DNA of 64,000 bases from Bacteroidota bacterium (GTDB lineage: Bacteria > Bacteroidota > Bacteroidia > Cytophagales > Cyclobacteriaceae), in NCBI GenBank assembly GCA_022567155.1, contig JADFHN010000003.1:1-64000 (forward strand), written 5' to 3'. The stretch's first letter is position 1; every line of letters starts with the position of its first letter. A model generated the notes under the pieces. It saw only the letters and a program-made list of their open reading frames with translations, was not told the DNA's origin and did no database searches. Below are positions 28,478 through 38,113 of the stretch, piece after piece. A program made the position numbers and the translations under genes.

Positions 28478-29647
28478 TCAGGAACTGCCTAATCCGATTT
28501 TCGGAAAGACGTTCCTATGCAGAATTTCGTACGTGTCAGGGGCGAATAGCAAAAAGAAATAAAAGTAACGAAGGTCGATTTTTAGCGTGAATTTTTCAAA
28601 AAGAATGAATGAAAGCAACCAGAATACTAATATTGCAATAAATACCAAAAGCTTAGACCACAATTGATAAAACCTGTTTTTGAACATTAATGAAAACAGA
28701 TAACACATCAACAATAATAAGAGAAATGTCAATGAATGGTCAAGAATCCTATATGAATAAATGTACGACTCGTCCAGTATCATACTTATAATATTTCCAA
28801 TAATTACAGCGTTGTACATATCTTTCGCTGTACGCTTGAAGGGGGATTCATTTAGCTGACTATATTGCTTTGATTCAATCGAATGCGGAAATTCCGGATC
28901 CCCCAGAAAGCCTATTATAACTATTTTACCTTCAAGCTCTTGCTTGTAAAAATCAGGATGAACTAAATCATCGTATTCAAAATATTTGTAACCCGAAAAT
29001 CCGGCTTTATCAATATTATATCTGTAATAGATATATTCTAATTTTCTGTTTCGTTTTTTTAATTTTTTAATTTTTTGGGGATCGAACAGCTCCACTATGG
29101 AAACTGCCAGATGTTGATAAACTATTGAATCCTTTAAGAAAAAGGGATCGAAGGATCTCACGGTGAAATTTTCCTCAATATTGAAATTAGATAACCCCAC
29201 TTCAGCATTCTGTCTAATGAATGGATGTGTCTCAACAAAAGTTTCTGTATACAGGTCATACCTTTTGGTTAACACCAGATTTTTGGATTTAATAATTGCA
29301 TTTCTCAGAAGCGTATCTGCAGGATCATTTTGCAGGGACCGAAAGCGGACATCAAGTCCGATAACCCGTGGGTCAAACATATTTACAATTGTTATTATCT
29401 CCGCAATTTCTGAGCGCCCATATTCACCGATATTAACGAATACTATATTAGTATCTCTGGGATACGGTTCACTAGTATATTTACTATAGAAATAATGGTC
29501 GGTGAAGTCATAGTTTTCAAAGGAGGATTGTAAATCTTCAAAAATCCTAATGACAGAAGATGCTATTTCTATCAAAAAAGCAATGAGTATGCTTGTAATA
29601 CTTGTTAGAACTAAACCTAATATTTTTTTAATAGCTGATTGATGCAT
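28478..29647 (-). CDS. CHASE2-domain membrane protein without output domain
   Basis: A 389-residue protein. One N-terminal membrane helix (residues about 9-28), then an extracytoplasmic CHASE2-type sensor (about 30-290) with NIVFVNIGEYGRSEIAEII, DPRVIGLDVRFRS and GKIVIIGFLGDPEF. Three C-terminal helices follow (about 305-375, for example LTFLLLLLMCYLFSLMF). CHASE2 normally feeds a kinase, cyclase or phosphatase domain after these helices; here the protein ends about 15 residues later. It must either signal through a partner or serve another purpose. It converges with the TrpF-like gene. Confidence 0.78.
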   Translation of the reverse strand: MHQSAIKKILGLVLTSITSILIAFLIEIASSVIRIFEDLQSSFENYDFTDHYFYSKYTSEPYPRDTNIVFVNIGEYGRSEIAEIITIVNMFDPRVIGLDVRFRSLQNDPADTLLRNAIIKSKNLVLTKRYDLYTETFVETHPFIRQNAEVGLSNFNIEENFTVRSFDPFFLKDSIVYQHLAVSIVELFDPQKIKKLKKRNRKLEYIYYRYNIDKAGFSGYKYFEYDDLVHPDFYKQELEGKIVIIGFLGDPEFPHSIESKQYSQLNESPFKRTAKDMYNAVIIGNIISMILDESYIYSYRILDHSLTFLLLLLMCYLFSLMFKNRFYQLWSKLLVFIAILVFWLLSFILFEKFTLKIDLRYFYFFLLFAPDTYEILHRNVFPKIGLGSS

Positions 29648-29856
29648 GTAAACAATTATAACCTAAATATTTAATCTCAAAATTCCTATGTTGCGTGAAA
29701 ACTATTTGAAAAAAGTAATGTCAATATCTAGTTTTGAATAATTTAATCGTCTGATATGCGGAAGTGAGAACTTGCCTGACCTCATGGAAGTTATTGTTTG
29801 CAGTTATCACTCTTATTTACTTCCTTTAATATTAATCAATCATTTTATTTTTTCAC

Positions 29857-31335
29857 ATGTATAAAAATGGCTTAATCCTGTTACTATTTCTTTTCCTTGC
29901 ATCGTGCAATAAAATCGCGGATCCGGAAAAAAGCATTGAAGTAAAACCAAATATCATTTATATTCTTGCAGACGATCTGGGATACCGCGAAACCGGGGCA
30001 TATGGTCAGACGATTATTAAAACACCTTCCATCGACAGGCTTGCCAACGAAGGGATGTTATTTACGCAGCATTATTCCGGCAGCACGGTATGTGCACCGT
30101 CGCGTTGTGTACTGCTTACCGGCCTTCATACAGGTCATTCCTATATACGTGGCAACTATGAGCTGGGTGGCTACCGTGATGATAATGAAGGAGGCCAGAT
30201 GCCACTGCCTCCACATTTACCGAATATGGCTAAGATGCTTCAGGATGCAGGATACGTAACCGGTGTTATCGGTAAATGGGGTCTTGGCGGACCTGGCAGC
30301 ACCGGTATACCAAGCAAACAGGGATTTGATTATTTCTACGGATATTTATGCCAAAAGCAGGCACATAATTATTACCCTTCCCACCTCTGGGAAAACAATC
30401 ACTGGGATACCCTCCGGAATGAATATTTTTCGCCGCATCAGAAATGGGACGGCGAAGATATTCACAACCCGGAGGAATATAAAAAGTATAAAGGAGTAGA
30501 TTATGCAATGGATAAAATGGGTGAAAAAGCCCTGGCATTTATACGTGATCATCAGGATGAACAATTTTTCCTGTACCTCCCCTTTCCTGTCCCCCATGTT
30601 TCGCTACAGGTACCTGATGTGGCGCTCCTAATGTACGACCACCTTGACGATACTCCTTATCTGGGAGAAAGATCATATCTGCCGCATATCAGGCCTCATG
30701 CAGCTTATGCGGCTATGATCACCCGCATGGATCACCATATCGGAAATGTGATGACGCTTTTGATAGAGCTTGACATTGAAAAAAATACAATTGTTATGTT
30801 TTCTTCCGACAACGGAACTACATACAACGGCGGAGTGGATATGGCTTTCTTCAATAGTTTGGGAGAACTCAGCGGCTATAAGACCTGGCTGGGCGAAGGT
30901 GGCATACGAGTACCTTTTATTGTAAAATGGCCGGGTGTAGTCGAGCAAGGTTCAATAACCAATCATATATCTGCTTTTTGGGACATCCTCCCTACCATAA
31001 GGGATATCACAGATGGTACTTATCCAAATCCGGTTGACGGCATTTCGTTGGTACCCATTCTAACAGGTCATGGTGATCAGCAGGAAAAACATGATTTTCT
31101 GTACTGGGAATATCCTGCCCGTGGTGGGATGCAGGCAGTCCGCATGGGTAGGTGGAAAGCCATCAGGCTGAATACCCGGAAAGAGCCAGGTGGGCCGATC
31201 GCATTGTATGATCTTGAAAACGACATTAGTGAAACTACTGATGTATCAGCATCGCACCCTGATATTGTGGCCAAAATGGAGATGGCAATGTCCACCCGTA
31301 CCCGGGCTCATATCAAAGAGTGGAATCCGGAATGA
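29857..31335 (+). CDS. Sulfatase lipoprotein (arylsulfatase family)
   Basis: A 492-residue sulfatase with a lipoprotein signal (lipobox FLASC, Cys17). The alkaline-phosphatase-like metal site starts with IIYILADDLGYRETG (Asp39, Asp40). The formylglycine motif is STVCAPSRCVLLTG, where Cys79 (CxPSR) would be oxidised to formylglycine by an external maturase. Later conserved blocks are GVIGKWGLGG, PFPVPHVSLQVP, FSSDNGTT and GEGGIRVPFIVKWPG. It removes sulfate esters, probably from algal or host glycans, at the cell surface or in the periplasm. It is not in a PUL; the gene converges with a prolyl oligopeptidase 45 bases on. Confidence 0.93.
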   Translation: MYKNGLILLLFLFLASCNKIADPEKSIEVKPNIIYILADDLGYRETGAYGQTIIKTPSIDRLANEGMLFTQHYSGSTVCAPSRCVLLTGLHTGHSYIRGNYELGGYRDDNEGGQMPLPPHLPNMAKMLQDAGYVTGVIGKWGLGGPGSTGIPSKQGFDYFYGYLCQKQAHNYYPSHLWENNHWDTLRNEYFSPHQKWDGEDIHNPEEYKKYKGVDYAMDKMGEKALAFIRDHQDEQFFLYLPFPVPHVSLQVPDVALLMYDHLDDTPYLGERSYLPHIRPHAAYAAMITRMDHHIGNVMTLLIELDIEKNTIVMFSSDNGTTYNGGVDMAFFNSLGELSGYKTWLGEGGIRVPFIVKWPGVVEQGSITNHISAFWDILPTIRDITDGTYPNPVDGISLVPILTGHGDQQEKHDFLYWEYPARGGMQAVRMGRWKAIRLNTRKEPGGPIALYDLENDISETTDVSASHPDIVAKMEMAMSTRTRAHIKEWNPE

Positions 31336-31380
31336 TAGAACTGAAACCCGACCGATCGATAAAACCCGTCAGGTCTTTTA

Positions 31381-33513
31381 TTATTCTACATCTTTGCCCT
31401 CATCTTTCAAATCAATCATAAAGGCATACTCCAGGGCGGTTCGCCGGTATCGCCTGAATCTACCCGAGGCGCCTCCGTGTCCTGCTTCCATTTCAGTTTG
31501 AAGCAAAATCACCTGATCACCTGTATGATAAACCCTGAGTTTGGCAACCCATTTGGCAGGTTCCCAATACTGCACCTGTGAATCGTGAAAACCGGTGGTG
31601 ACAAGCATATTGGGATATGCCTGTTTTTTCACGTTATCGTAAGGCGAATAGGATTTGATATACTCGTATGACTCCAGTTCATCGGGATTACCCCATTCAT
31701 CGTACTCGTTGGTAGTCAGCGGAATACTTGCATCCGACATGGTGGTAATCACATCTACAAATGGTACTCCGGCAATGAGTCCTTTAAATAAATTGGGACG
31801 AAGATTAGATACCACACCTATAAGTAATCCACCTGCGCTGCCGCCCTGACCAAACAATTTATCCGCGTTTGTATAACCTTCATCTATCAGATATTCTGCA
31901 CAATCAATAAAGTCATAAAATGTATTCTTTTTATTGAACATTTTGCCGTCCTCATACCACTTCCGGCCGTTTATCTGTCCGCCCCTGATATGGGCGATAG
32001 CGACTGCAAATCCACGGTCATACAAGCTCAGCCACGACATACGAAACGAAGGATCGATGGTTGCCCCGTACGAACCATAGCCATACAGCAGCATTGGGTT
32101 TTGTCCGTTTTTTTCAAATCCCTTTTTGTAAGCCACGGTAAGGGGTATTTCAACCCCATCCCTTGATGGAGCGTAAACCCGTTGAACCACATAGTCATCC
32201 GGATTATGGCCGCCTACAACTTCCTGTTGTTTTTTAAGTTTCTTCTCCTTCGTGATCATGTTATAATCAATGATGGAATACGGTGTAGTAAGTGAAGAAT
32301 AATAATACCGCAATTCCTCCGTATCCATCTCATAGTTGCTTGTAGGAAAAGCAAAATAAGCCTCTTCTCCAAAATCCATATAATGCTCATCACCAGTGCC
32401 AAGGTGCATTATCCTCAGGTTTATAAGGCCGTTCTTTCTTTCGTTTAACACCAAATGATTTTTAAAAACGTCCATATCCTGGAGCAACACATCTTCACGT
32501 TCTGCGATAACTTCTTTCCAGTTGTCACGACCGGTATTTGCTTCCCCGGTTTCCATAAGCCTGAAATTAGTGGCATTCCAGTTTGTAATAATATAAAACC
32601 TGCCATTCACATGGTCAATGCTATATTCCATGCCTTCTGTACGCGGTGTGAAATTTTTAAGCGGCACATCCGGATTATCTGCATCAATCAGCCAATAGTC
32701 GTTAGTCTTAGTCGCACCTTCCCATATCACAATAAAACGACCCGATTTTGATTTATTGACTCCTATGTAATAGGTATTGTCTTTTTCCTCATAAATCAGC
32801 TCATCCTCCGAAACATCCGTATTTATTTTGTGTTTATAGATTTTCTCAGACAAAAGCGTTTCGGTGTTTTTGGTGGTATAAAAAACGGTTTTATTATCGT
32901 TTGCCCAGGCGGGGTCGGCAGACGTATTTGGTAGCTCATCCGGAAGCAGTTCTCCGGTTTCAAGATTTTTGAAATGAATGGTATATAACCGCCTGCTAAC
33001 AGTATCCACCCCATATGCAAGCCATTTGTTGTCAGGACTAACAGACAGCCTGGCGACATTGAAGTAATCATATCCTTCCGCCATTTCATTTACGTTGAGC
33101 ATGATCTCTTCTTCCGCTTCGAGGTCACCTTTTTTGCGACAGTAAATGGGATATTCTTTACTTTCTTCATACCGTGTATAGTAGTAATAGCCATTCTGTT
33201 TGTATGGCGCCGATTCGTCATCCTGCTTTAGCCGGCCTGTAAGTTCATCATACAGTTCCTGCTGTAACGCTTCGGTATGCACCATTATTTTATTCAGGTA
33301 TACATTCTCCTGCTCCAGGTACGATTTTACCTTTGGATTATCACGTTCTTTCATCCAGTAGTAGTTGTCTATACGGGTATCGCCATGATTTATAAGTTCA
33401 ACCGGTATTTTTTCTGCTTCAGGGGGAGTTACATTTTCATCATTCGTATCGAATGATTCGGAACAACTGTTTAAAAGCATGGATGATAAAAATATAATGT
33501 GATATGATCTCAT
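31381..33513 (-). CDS. Prolyl oligopeptidase (protease II-type) lipoprotein
   Basis: About 710 residues from ATG 33513, chosen because MRSYHIIFLSSMLLNSC gives a lipoprotein signal (the frame opens 8 codons earlier). An S9A enzyme: the N-terminal beta-propeller (about 60-440, with YYWMKERDNPKVKSYLEQEN) filters peptides by size. The catalytic domain carries Ser567 in GQGGSAGGLL, Asp652 in GFHDSQV and His687 in AGHGGASGR (numbered from the longer frame). These enzymes cut short peptides after Pro or basic residues. A lipid anchor puts it in the periplasm or outer membrane, unlike cytoplasmic PtrB. Confidence 0.92.
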   Translation of the reverse strand: MRSYHIIFLSSMLLNSCSESFDTNDENVTPPEAEKIPVELINHGDTRIDNYYWMKERDNPKVKSYLEQENVYLNKIMVHTEALQQELYDELTGRLKQDDESAPYKQNGYYYYTRYEESKEYPIYCRKKGDLEAEEEIMLNVNEMAEGYDYFNVARLSVSPDNKWLAYGVDTVSRRLYTIHFKNLETGELLPDELPNTSADPAWANDNKTVFYTTKNTETLLSEKIYKHKINTDVSEDELIYEEKDNTYYIGVNKSKSGRFIVIWEGATKTNDYWLIDADNPDVPLKNFTPRTEGMEYSIDHVNGRFYIITNWNATNFRLMETGEANTGRDNWKEVIAEREDVLLQDMDVFKNHLVLNERKNGLINLRIMHLGTGDEHYMDFGEEAYFAFPTSNYEMDTEELRYYYSSLTTPYSIIDYNMITKEKKLKKQQEVVGGHNPDDYVVQRVYAPSRDGVEIPLTVAYKKGFEKNGQNPMLLYGYGSYGATIDPSFRMSWLSLYDRGFAVAIAHIRGGQINGRKWYEDGKMFNKKNTFYDFIDCAEYLIDEGYTNADKLFGQGGSAGGLLIGVVSNLRPNLFKGLIAGVPFVDVITTMSDASIPLTTNEYDEWGNPDELESYEYIKSYSPYDNVKKQAYPNMLVTTGFHDSQVQYWEPAKWVAKLRVYHTGDQVILLQTEMEAGHGGASGRFRRYRRTALEYAFMIDLKDEGKDVE

Positions 33514-33537
33514 AATGGCTTTTTTTAAAAAATCCAA

Positions 33538-33751
33538 GCTATAACATGATTGGATAAAATCAAAGATTTATTTATTACGTCTTCCAGCGTGGGCAACAGT
33601 AGTTATGCGACTCGATCCTTGCACCCGGCTGACTTTCCTGGCCTAAGACCTACCCGGCCTGACAACAACACTGGTTCGGAAGTTACTTCCGGCCCCATGC
33701 TTGTGCTTTACATCCGGTTTACCATACCATGAGCCCAAACTCAATAAATAT
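33538..33751. other. Gene-poor stretch left of a palindromic element
   Basis: No convincing gene. A plus-strand frame (33550-33732) has a faintly protein-like composition but no family match that I trust. The stretch should also hold the promoter of the oligopeptidase gene (minus strand, from 33513). Confidence 0.35.
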
Positions 33752-33863
33752 CGTCATTATCCGAATCGCGCAGCGATTTCGGATAATCTCCTCATAAACG
33801 GGTCGTGTGAATTGGCAGTAGTGTTGCGTTAGGGGGATTACCCGAATAAATCGGATAATGACG
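33752..33863. repeat. Palindromic element, copy A (112 bp)
   Basis: The ends CGTCATTATCCG (33752-33763) and CGGATAATGACG (33852-33863) are perfect 12-bp inverted repeats. Just inside the left end is a strong hairpin, ATTATCCGAA...TTTCGGATAAT (about 33757-33787). The interior (TAGGGGGATTACCCG) also recurs in the copy near 59.6 kb. A near-identical end pair bounds the copy at 63478-63588. It looks like a miniature transposable element or REP-type repeat, placed between the oligopeptidase promoter and the 3' end of korB. Confidence 0.82.
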
Positions 33864-33891
33864 GTTGATATAAATATTGCGAGTATTTTTT

Positions 33892-34929
33892 TTATTTGAT
33901 CTCCCAGGTATTGCCGCCATTGATCAGGTCCTGAAGGTCGCCCTCACCTTTTTGATCAATTGCATTTTGTATCTGGTCATTGAATACATCTTCGTAAGTA
34001 AACCTTACTTCAGAATAAAAGACGCCAAATGGCCTTGGGTAAGCATCTTCATCCCTCGGATCATCAAATAACTGTGCTAAAATAGCAGCTTTGATATTGT
34101 CTTTTTCGTCATGTACCCACAAATCATCCTGGGAATATCCTTCATTTAAGTCAACCACCACTGGTTTAAACCCGTCAAGAATAATTCCCTTATTACGTTC
34201 CTGGCCAAATAACAATGGCTTTCCATCCTCCAGAAAAATGGTATGATCGGCTTTAGTGGATTTATCAGTAAATATAGCAAATGCACCGTCGTTAAATACG
34301 TTGCAATTCTGATAAATTTCTACAAATGAAGTGCCTTTATGATGGTGGCCACGCAGAATGATCTCTCGTGCATGCTTTGGATCTCTATCCATGGTACGCG
34401 CAATAAATGTACCTTCTGCCCCTAGTGCGAGCGCTGCCGGATTGAATGGATGGTCCACTGATCCGAGCGGAGTTGATTTGGAAATACTACCCCTTGGTGA
34501 GGTAGGGCTATACTGGCCTTTTGTCAAGCCATAAATCTCATTATTAAAAAGCAGAATATTAAGATCGAAATTTCTTCTTAGCACGTGAATAAGGTGATTC
34601 CCTCCTATCGATAGAGAATCTCCATCGCCGGTAATCACCCATATACTTAATTCAGGCCTTACCGCTTTCAGGCCACTTGCAATGGCAGGAGCCCTGCCGT
34701 GTATGCTATGCATCCCATACGTGTTCATGTAATATGGAAAACGAGAAGAACATCCGATTCCCGATATGAATACAATATCTTCTTTTGGAATGCCTAACTC
34801 AGGCATGATGGTTTGTACCTGTTTTAATATGGAATAATCGCCGCATCCCGGACACCACCTCACTTCCTGGTCCGATGTAAAATCTTTGGATGTCAATTCC
34901 GGCAACACTTCTTTCGTGGCAATAGTCAT
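33892..34929 (-). CDS. korB: 2-oxoacid:ferredoxin oxidoreductase, beta subunit
   Basis: A 345-residue TPP-binding subunit. It has the Cys motif [12 protein letters not shown] (iron-sulfur ligands), a third Cys in [17 protein letters not shown], and the TPP/Mg motif [18 protein letters not shown]. With the alpha subunit directly upstream (4-base gap) it oxidatively decarboxylates a 2-oxoacid, usually 2-oxoglutarate, to the acyl-CoA and reduces ferredoxin. The substrate assignment to 2-oxoglutarate rests on resemblance to KorB and is not provable from motifs. Confidence 0.92.
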   Translation of the reverse strand: MTIATKEVLPELTSKDFTSDQEVRWCPGCGDYSILKQVQTIMPELGIPKEDIVFISGIGCSSRFPYYMNTYGMHSIHGRAPAIASGLKAVRPELSIWVITGDGDSLSIGGNHLIHVLRRNFDLNILLFNNEIYGLTKGQYSPTSPRGSISKSTPLGSVDHPFNPAALALGAEGTFIARTMDRDPKHAREIILRGHHHKGTSFVEIYQNCNVFNDGAFAIFTDKSTKADHTIFLEDGKPLLFGQERNKGIILDGFKPVVVDLNEGYSQDDLWVHDEKDNIKAAILAQLFDDPRDEDAYPRPFGVFYSEVRFTYEDVFNDQIQNAIDQKGEGDLQDLINGGNTWEIK

Positions 34930-34933
34930 AATC

Positions 34934-36793
34934 TTATCCGATAATGGTTTTTACTTTATCTTTAATTTCTTTTACGGTCAGTGGCAGCCCTTTTACTTTA
35001 TTAAGTCCCTGTGCATCCACAAGATATTTTGCCCTGATCAGCTGGCGTAACTGTCCCATGTTTAGTTCGGGGACAAGCACACGATTAAATGATTTCAGGA
35101 TTTTACCCAGGTTTTTCGGAAACGGATTTAAATAAACAAGATGGGTATGTGAAACATTTACACCTTCGTTGTGCATTTCTTTAACCGCTGTTTTTATAGA
35201 TCCAAATGTTGATCCCCAACCTAGAATAAGAAGTTCTCCTGATTCCGGTCCTGAATCTATGGTTTGCTCGGGGATATCGTCTGCTATTTTTTCAACTTTG
35301 GCTGCCCGGATCTCAATCATATGCTGATGATTTTCAGGATCATAAGAAATATTTCCTGTTTCATCCTGCTTTTCCAGGCCGCCAATCCGGTGCTCAAATC
35401 CTTTCATTCCGGGTATTGCCCATCTTCTTACCAGATTTTTATCTCTTTTATAAGGTAAATACGGTCCATTTTGACCATTCGTTGCCTGTTTTACAAATTT
35501 AGTCCGGATTTTGGGAAATTCATTTAAATCAGGGATCAACCATGGTTCAGCGCCATTGGCAATATACCCGTCACTCAGGAATATTACCGGTGTCATGTAT
35601 TCAATCGCAATTTTTGTAGCTTGGAAAATGGTATTAAAACATGATGCCGGAGAGTATGCTGCAACAACCGGAATAGGCGTTTCACCATTGCGTCCCATTA
35701 TCGCCTGAAACAAGTCAGATTGTTCGGTTTTCGTAGGCAATCCGGTTGACGGACCACCACGCTGCACGTTAATGATCACCATGGGTAATTCGAGGATCAT
35801 GCCCAATCCCATGGCTTCTGTTTTCAATGCAATGCCCGGCCCCGATGATGCAGTAACGGCAAGAGCACCGCCATAGCTGGCTCCAATTACGGACGTCATG
35901 GCAGCTATTTCATCTTCGGCCTGAAATGTCTTTACCCCGTAGTTCTTGTACCTTGATAAAAAGTGAAGCACATCCGAAGCAGGCGTAATGGGATAACTGC
36001 CATAAAACAAATCAAGACCCGATTTTTTTGCGGCCACTACAAGGCCTATCGCCGTAGCCTGGTTGCCCATTATATTGCGATATACTCCTTTTGGCAATTG
36101 AGCCGGTTTAACTTCATACCTTGATATAAATGCTTCTGATGTTTCTCCGAAGTTATAACCTGCTTTCAATACGGTTATATTTGCATCCCGGACCACCGGA
36201 TTGCTTTTAAATTTTTGTTTAAGAAATTTGAAAGTATTGTCAAGTGTCTGGCTGTACATCCAGTATATATAACCCAATACAAACATGTTTTTACTCCTGT
36301 CAATATCTTTAATACCCATTTCGGAGTCTTTCAAGGACTCACGGGTAAGTTTAGTGATATCTATCTTATGGAGTGAATAATCATCGAGGCTTCCGTCTTC
36401 CAGTGGATTCTGGCCATCAATATATTCGGCAAGCCGCAGGTTTTTCTTATCAAACCCATCGGTATTCACAATGATCACCCCTCCCTTTTTCAGATCATTC
36501 AAATTTACCTTAAGTGCTGCGGAGTTCATTACAACCAATACGTCATATTCGTCTCCTGCTGTGAATATGGCATTACTGCCAAATTTCAACTGAAACCCGG
36601 ATACTCCTGCGAGGGTTCCTCGCGGTGCTCTGATCTCGGCAGGAAAGCTTGGAAATGTAGAAATATCAGCCCCGACAAAACCTACTGTTTCGGAAAACTG
36701 GCCACCCGTAAGTTGGATTCCGTCGCCAGAATCGCCGGCAAAGAGGATTACCATCTCTTTTACTAATTCTTTCGCTTCTTTTGTAGCTGACAT
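34934..36793 (-). CDS. korA: 2-oxoacid:ferredoxin oxidoreductase, gamma-alpha fusion subunit
   Basis: A 619-residue subunit with a gamma domain first (residues about 10-195; [19 protein letters not shown]) and the pyrimidine-binding alpha domain after it (about 215-600; [19 protein letters not shown], then [16 protein letters not shown] and [18 protein letters not shown]). This fused form is typical of Bacteroidota and Actinobacteria. It is the first gene of a two-gene operon with korB. The enzyme can replace or back up 2-oxoglutarate dehydrogenase in the TCA cycle. Confidence 0.93.
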   Translation of the reverse strand: MSATKEAKELVKEMVILFAGDSGDGIQLTGGQFSETVGFVGADISTFPSFPAEIRAPRGTLAGVSGFQLKFGSNAIFTAGDEYDVLVVMNSAALKVNLNDLKKGGVIIVNTDGFDKKNLRLAEYIDGQNPLEDGSLDDYSLHKIDITKLTRESLKDSEMGIKDIDRSKNMFVLGYIYWMYSQTLDNTFKFLKQKFKSNPVVRDANITVLKAGYNFGETSEAFISRYEVKPAQLPKGVYRNIMGNQATAIGLVVAAKKSGLDLFYGSYPITPASDVLHFLSRYKNYGVKTFQAEDEIAAMTSVIGASYGGALAVTASSGPGIALKTEAMGLGMILELPMVIINVQRGGPSTGLPTKTEQSDLFQAIMGRNGETPIPVVAAYSPASCFNTIFQATKIAIEYMTPVIFLSDGYIANGAEPWLIPDLNEFPKIRTKFVKQATNGQNGPYLPYKRDKNLVRRWAIPGMKGFEHRIGGLEKQDETGNISYDPENHQHMIEIRAAKVEKIADDIPEQTIDSGPESGELLILGWGSTFGSIKTAVKEMHNEGVNVSHTHLVYLNPFPKNLGKILKSFNRVLVPELNMGQLRQLIRAKYLVDAQGLNKVKGLPLTVKEIKDKVKTIIG

Positions 36794-37011
36794 GAAATTG
36801 TATAATTAAAGCGTGAAGTTAAATACCTGAAATGTAATGTTTAGAAATATGTAAATAAACATTTTAAAATTTATTAATAAGCTATTATTTTCTTGATCCA
36901 CCCTATTGATCTATTATTTCTCATTTCATTCTTTTCAACCTTTACGGGTACTGTCAATTCGTTTACGAAATTAAAAATTCCCCTCCCTGGAGGGGTTAGG
37001 GGTGGGTAACT
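36794..37011. other. Intergenic DNA with a G-rich dispersed repeat
   Basis: AT-rich DNA that should carry the korAB promoter. At about 36976-37007 lies CCCCTCCCTGGAGGGGTTAG plus GGGTGGG, a motif that recurs inverted at about 42917-42950 (CCACCCCCTACCCCTCC) and partly at 37231-37290. The repeat abuts a broken DUF559 gene. Confidence 0.5.
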
Positions 37012-37206
37012 TGTGCCTGATCCATAGCTCAATCTCTTCCAATAAATCACTTTAGATAGATTTTATTTCCATTTCATCAATGCGCAAAAACTTCACCCCA
37101 AGTAATTTCAGTTTGTTTTGACCCTTATCATCATTGTGGATTACTCCTTCGTAACCATGAGAGTCCCCATAAATTTTAATTGCAAACGGTATTATTTTTA
37201 GCTTAT
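37012..37206 (-). pseudogene. DUF559-type nuclease relic
   Basis: The minus strand reads AIKIYGDSHGYEG, then NKLKLLGVKFLRIDEMEI, an in-frame TAA at 37052-37054, and SDLLEEIELWI. This is the C-terminal core of the DUF559 (very-short-patch-repair-like) family, whose usual form is IEIDGDSH...YLEELGIxFLRF...VLEEIxxWI. The N-terminal half of the domain is missing, the catalytic Asp of the IDGDSH motif is gone (IYGDSH), and the stop cuts the last helix. It is flanked by the G-rich repeat that often accompanies this family. Confidence 0.7.
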
Positions 37207-37399
37207 AAGTGTTTAATTGTCTTCTACCCTTTTAGAACCCACCCCTGTTTCCCATCCCTGCCTGCCGGCAGGCACTGCGCCGGAGGGGGCTTCATAACGA
37301 TTATTAATTCAACTATGTTTTGCACTTATCTTCGCTATTGACCCTTTCAATAAACTCAGCTAAAAATAATGAATCAAAATTACTAAAGTTTTGGAATTT
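37207..37399. other. Intergenic DNA with small palindromes
   Basis: Contains CCTGCCGGCAGG (about 37261-37272), a perfect 12-base palindrome, and a second partial copy of the G-rich repeat. The rest is AT-rich, with no frame worth calling. It lies downstream of trmB. Confidence 0.4.
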
Positions 37400-38068
37400 T
37401 TACAGGTGACCTTTAAAATAGAATTTTATGTATTTTATCATGTTTCCTCCTGCCGAAAATTCTTGTTCATATTTAGTTTTTATATTATAATGCTCAGCCA
37501 GCAACGTAGAATTGTACAAGTCGTCGGTTGCATTAAGAATATGCACGTCCGGCCTGTTTTGAAGGACTTCCATTGTATATTGATACAGGCCGGTATTGTC
37601 TGTTTTTAACCTCAGAAAACCACCGGGTTTTATCAGTTGTTTATACATTTCCAAAAAACGTGGACAGGTCAGGCGCCTCCGTTCATCGCTGTTCTTAGGT
37701 CGCGGATCCGGATGAATAATCCATAACCCGGAAACCTCATGATTGCTGAAATAATCCCCGAGATTCTGAATATGCACCCTCAGAAAGGCTGCATTAAGCA
37801 AGTTTTCCTTCTCCGCCTGCTGACTTCCAGCCCATATTCTTGCCCCTTTAATATCCACACCGATAAAATTCATGTCAGGAAATTTTCGTGCCAGCCCAAT
37901 CGTATATTCACCTCTGCCACAAGCCAGTTCCAGTACAATATCATTATCGTTATGGAAATATAATTTATTCCACTTTCCTTTCAGTTTATCAAAAAGTGGC
38001 TTACCGGGTTGCAACACATGCCTGTTAGCGGCATTATCAGCAAATTTTGCGGTTTTACTGCGCCCCAT
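37400..38068 (-). CDS. trmB: tRNA (guanine-N7-)-methyltransferase
   Basis: A 222-residue TrmB that methylates G46 of tRNA at N7 using SAM. SAM-binding motif: VLELACGRGEYTIGLA (about 65-80); NFIGVDIKGARIWAG is the second strand. The family motif usually written PDPWPKKRH appears as HPDPRPKNSDERRR. A C-terminal block binds tRNA (SAGGNMIKYIKFYF). It lies 45 bases downstream of folC on the same strand and is probably co-transcribed. Confidence 0.92.
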   Translation of the reverse strand: MGRSKTAKFADNAANRHVLQPGKPLFDKLKGKWNKLYFHNDNDIVLELACGRGEYTIGLARKFPDMNFIGVDIKGARIWAGSQQAEKENLLNAAFLRVHIQNLGDYFSNHEVSGLWIIHPDPRPKNSDERRRLTCPRFLEMYKQLIKPGGFLRLKTDNTGLYQYTMEVLQNRPDVHILNATDDLYNSTLLAEHYNIKTKYEQEFSAGGNMIKYIKFYFKGHL

Positions 38069-38113
38069 TGGTAATTATTTATTGATTTATTGATTTATTT
38101 AATTTTCATTCTA

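Noticed and set aside
33550-33732. A 60-codon plus-strand frame with a faint likeness to the end of formylglycine-generating enzymes (RS...RPDN...G pattern)
   Set aside because: The spacing and residues do not fit the family closely, and it overlaps the oligopeptidase promoter. A chance pattern is likelier, although a sulfatase lies nearby.
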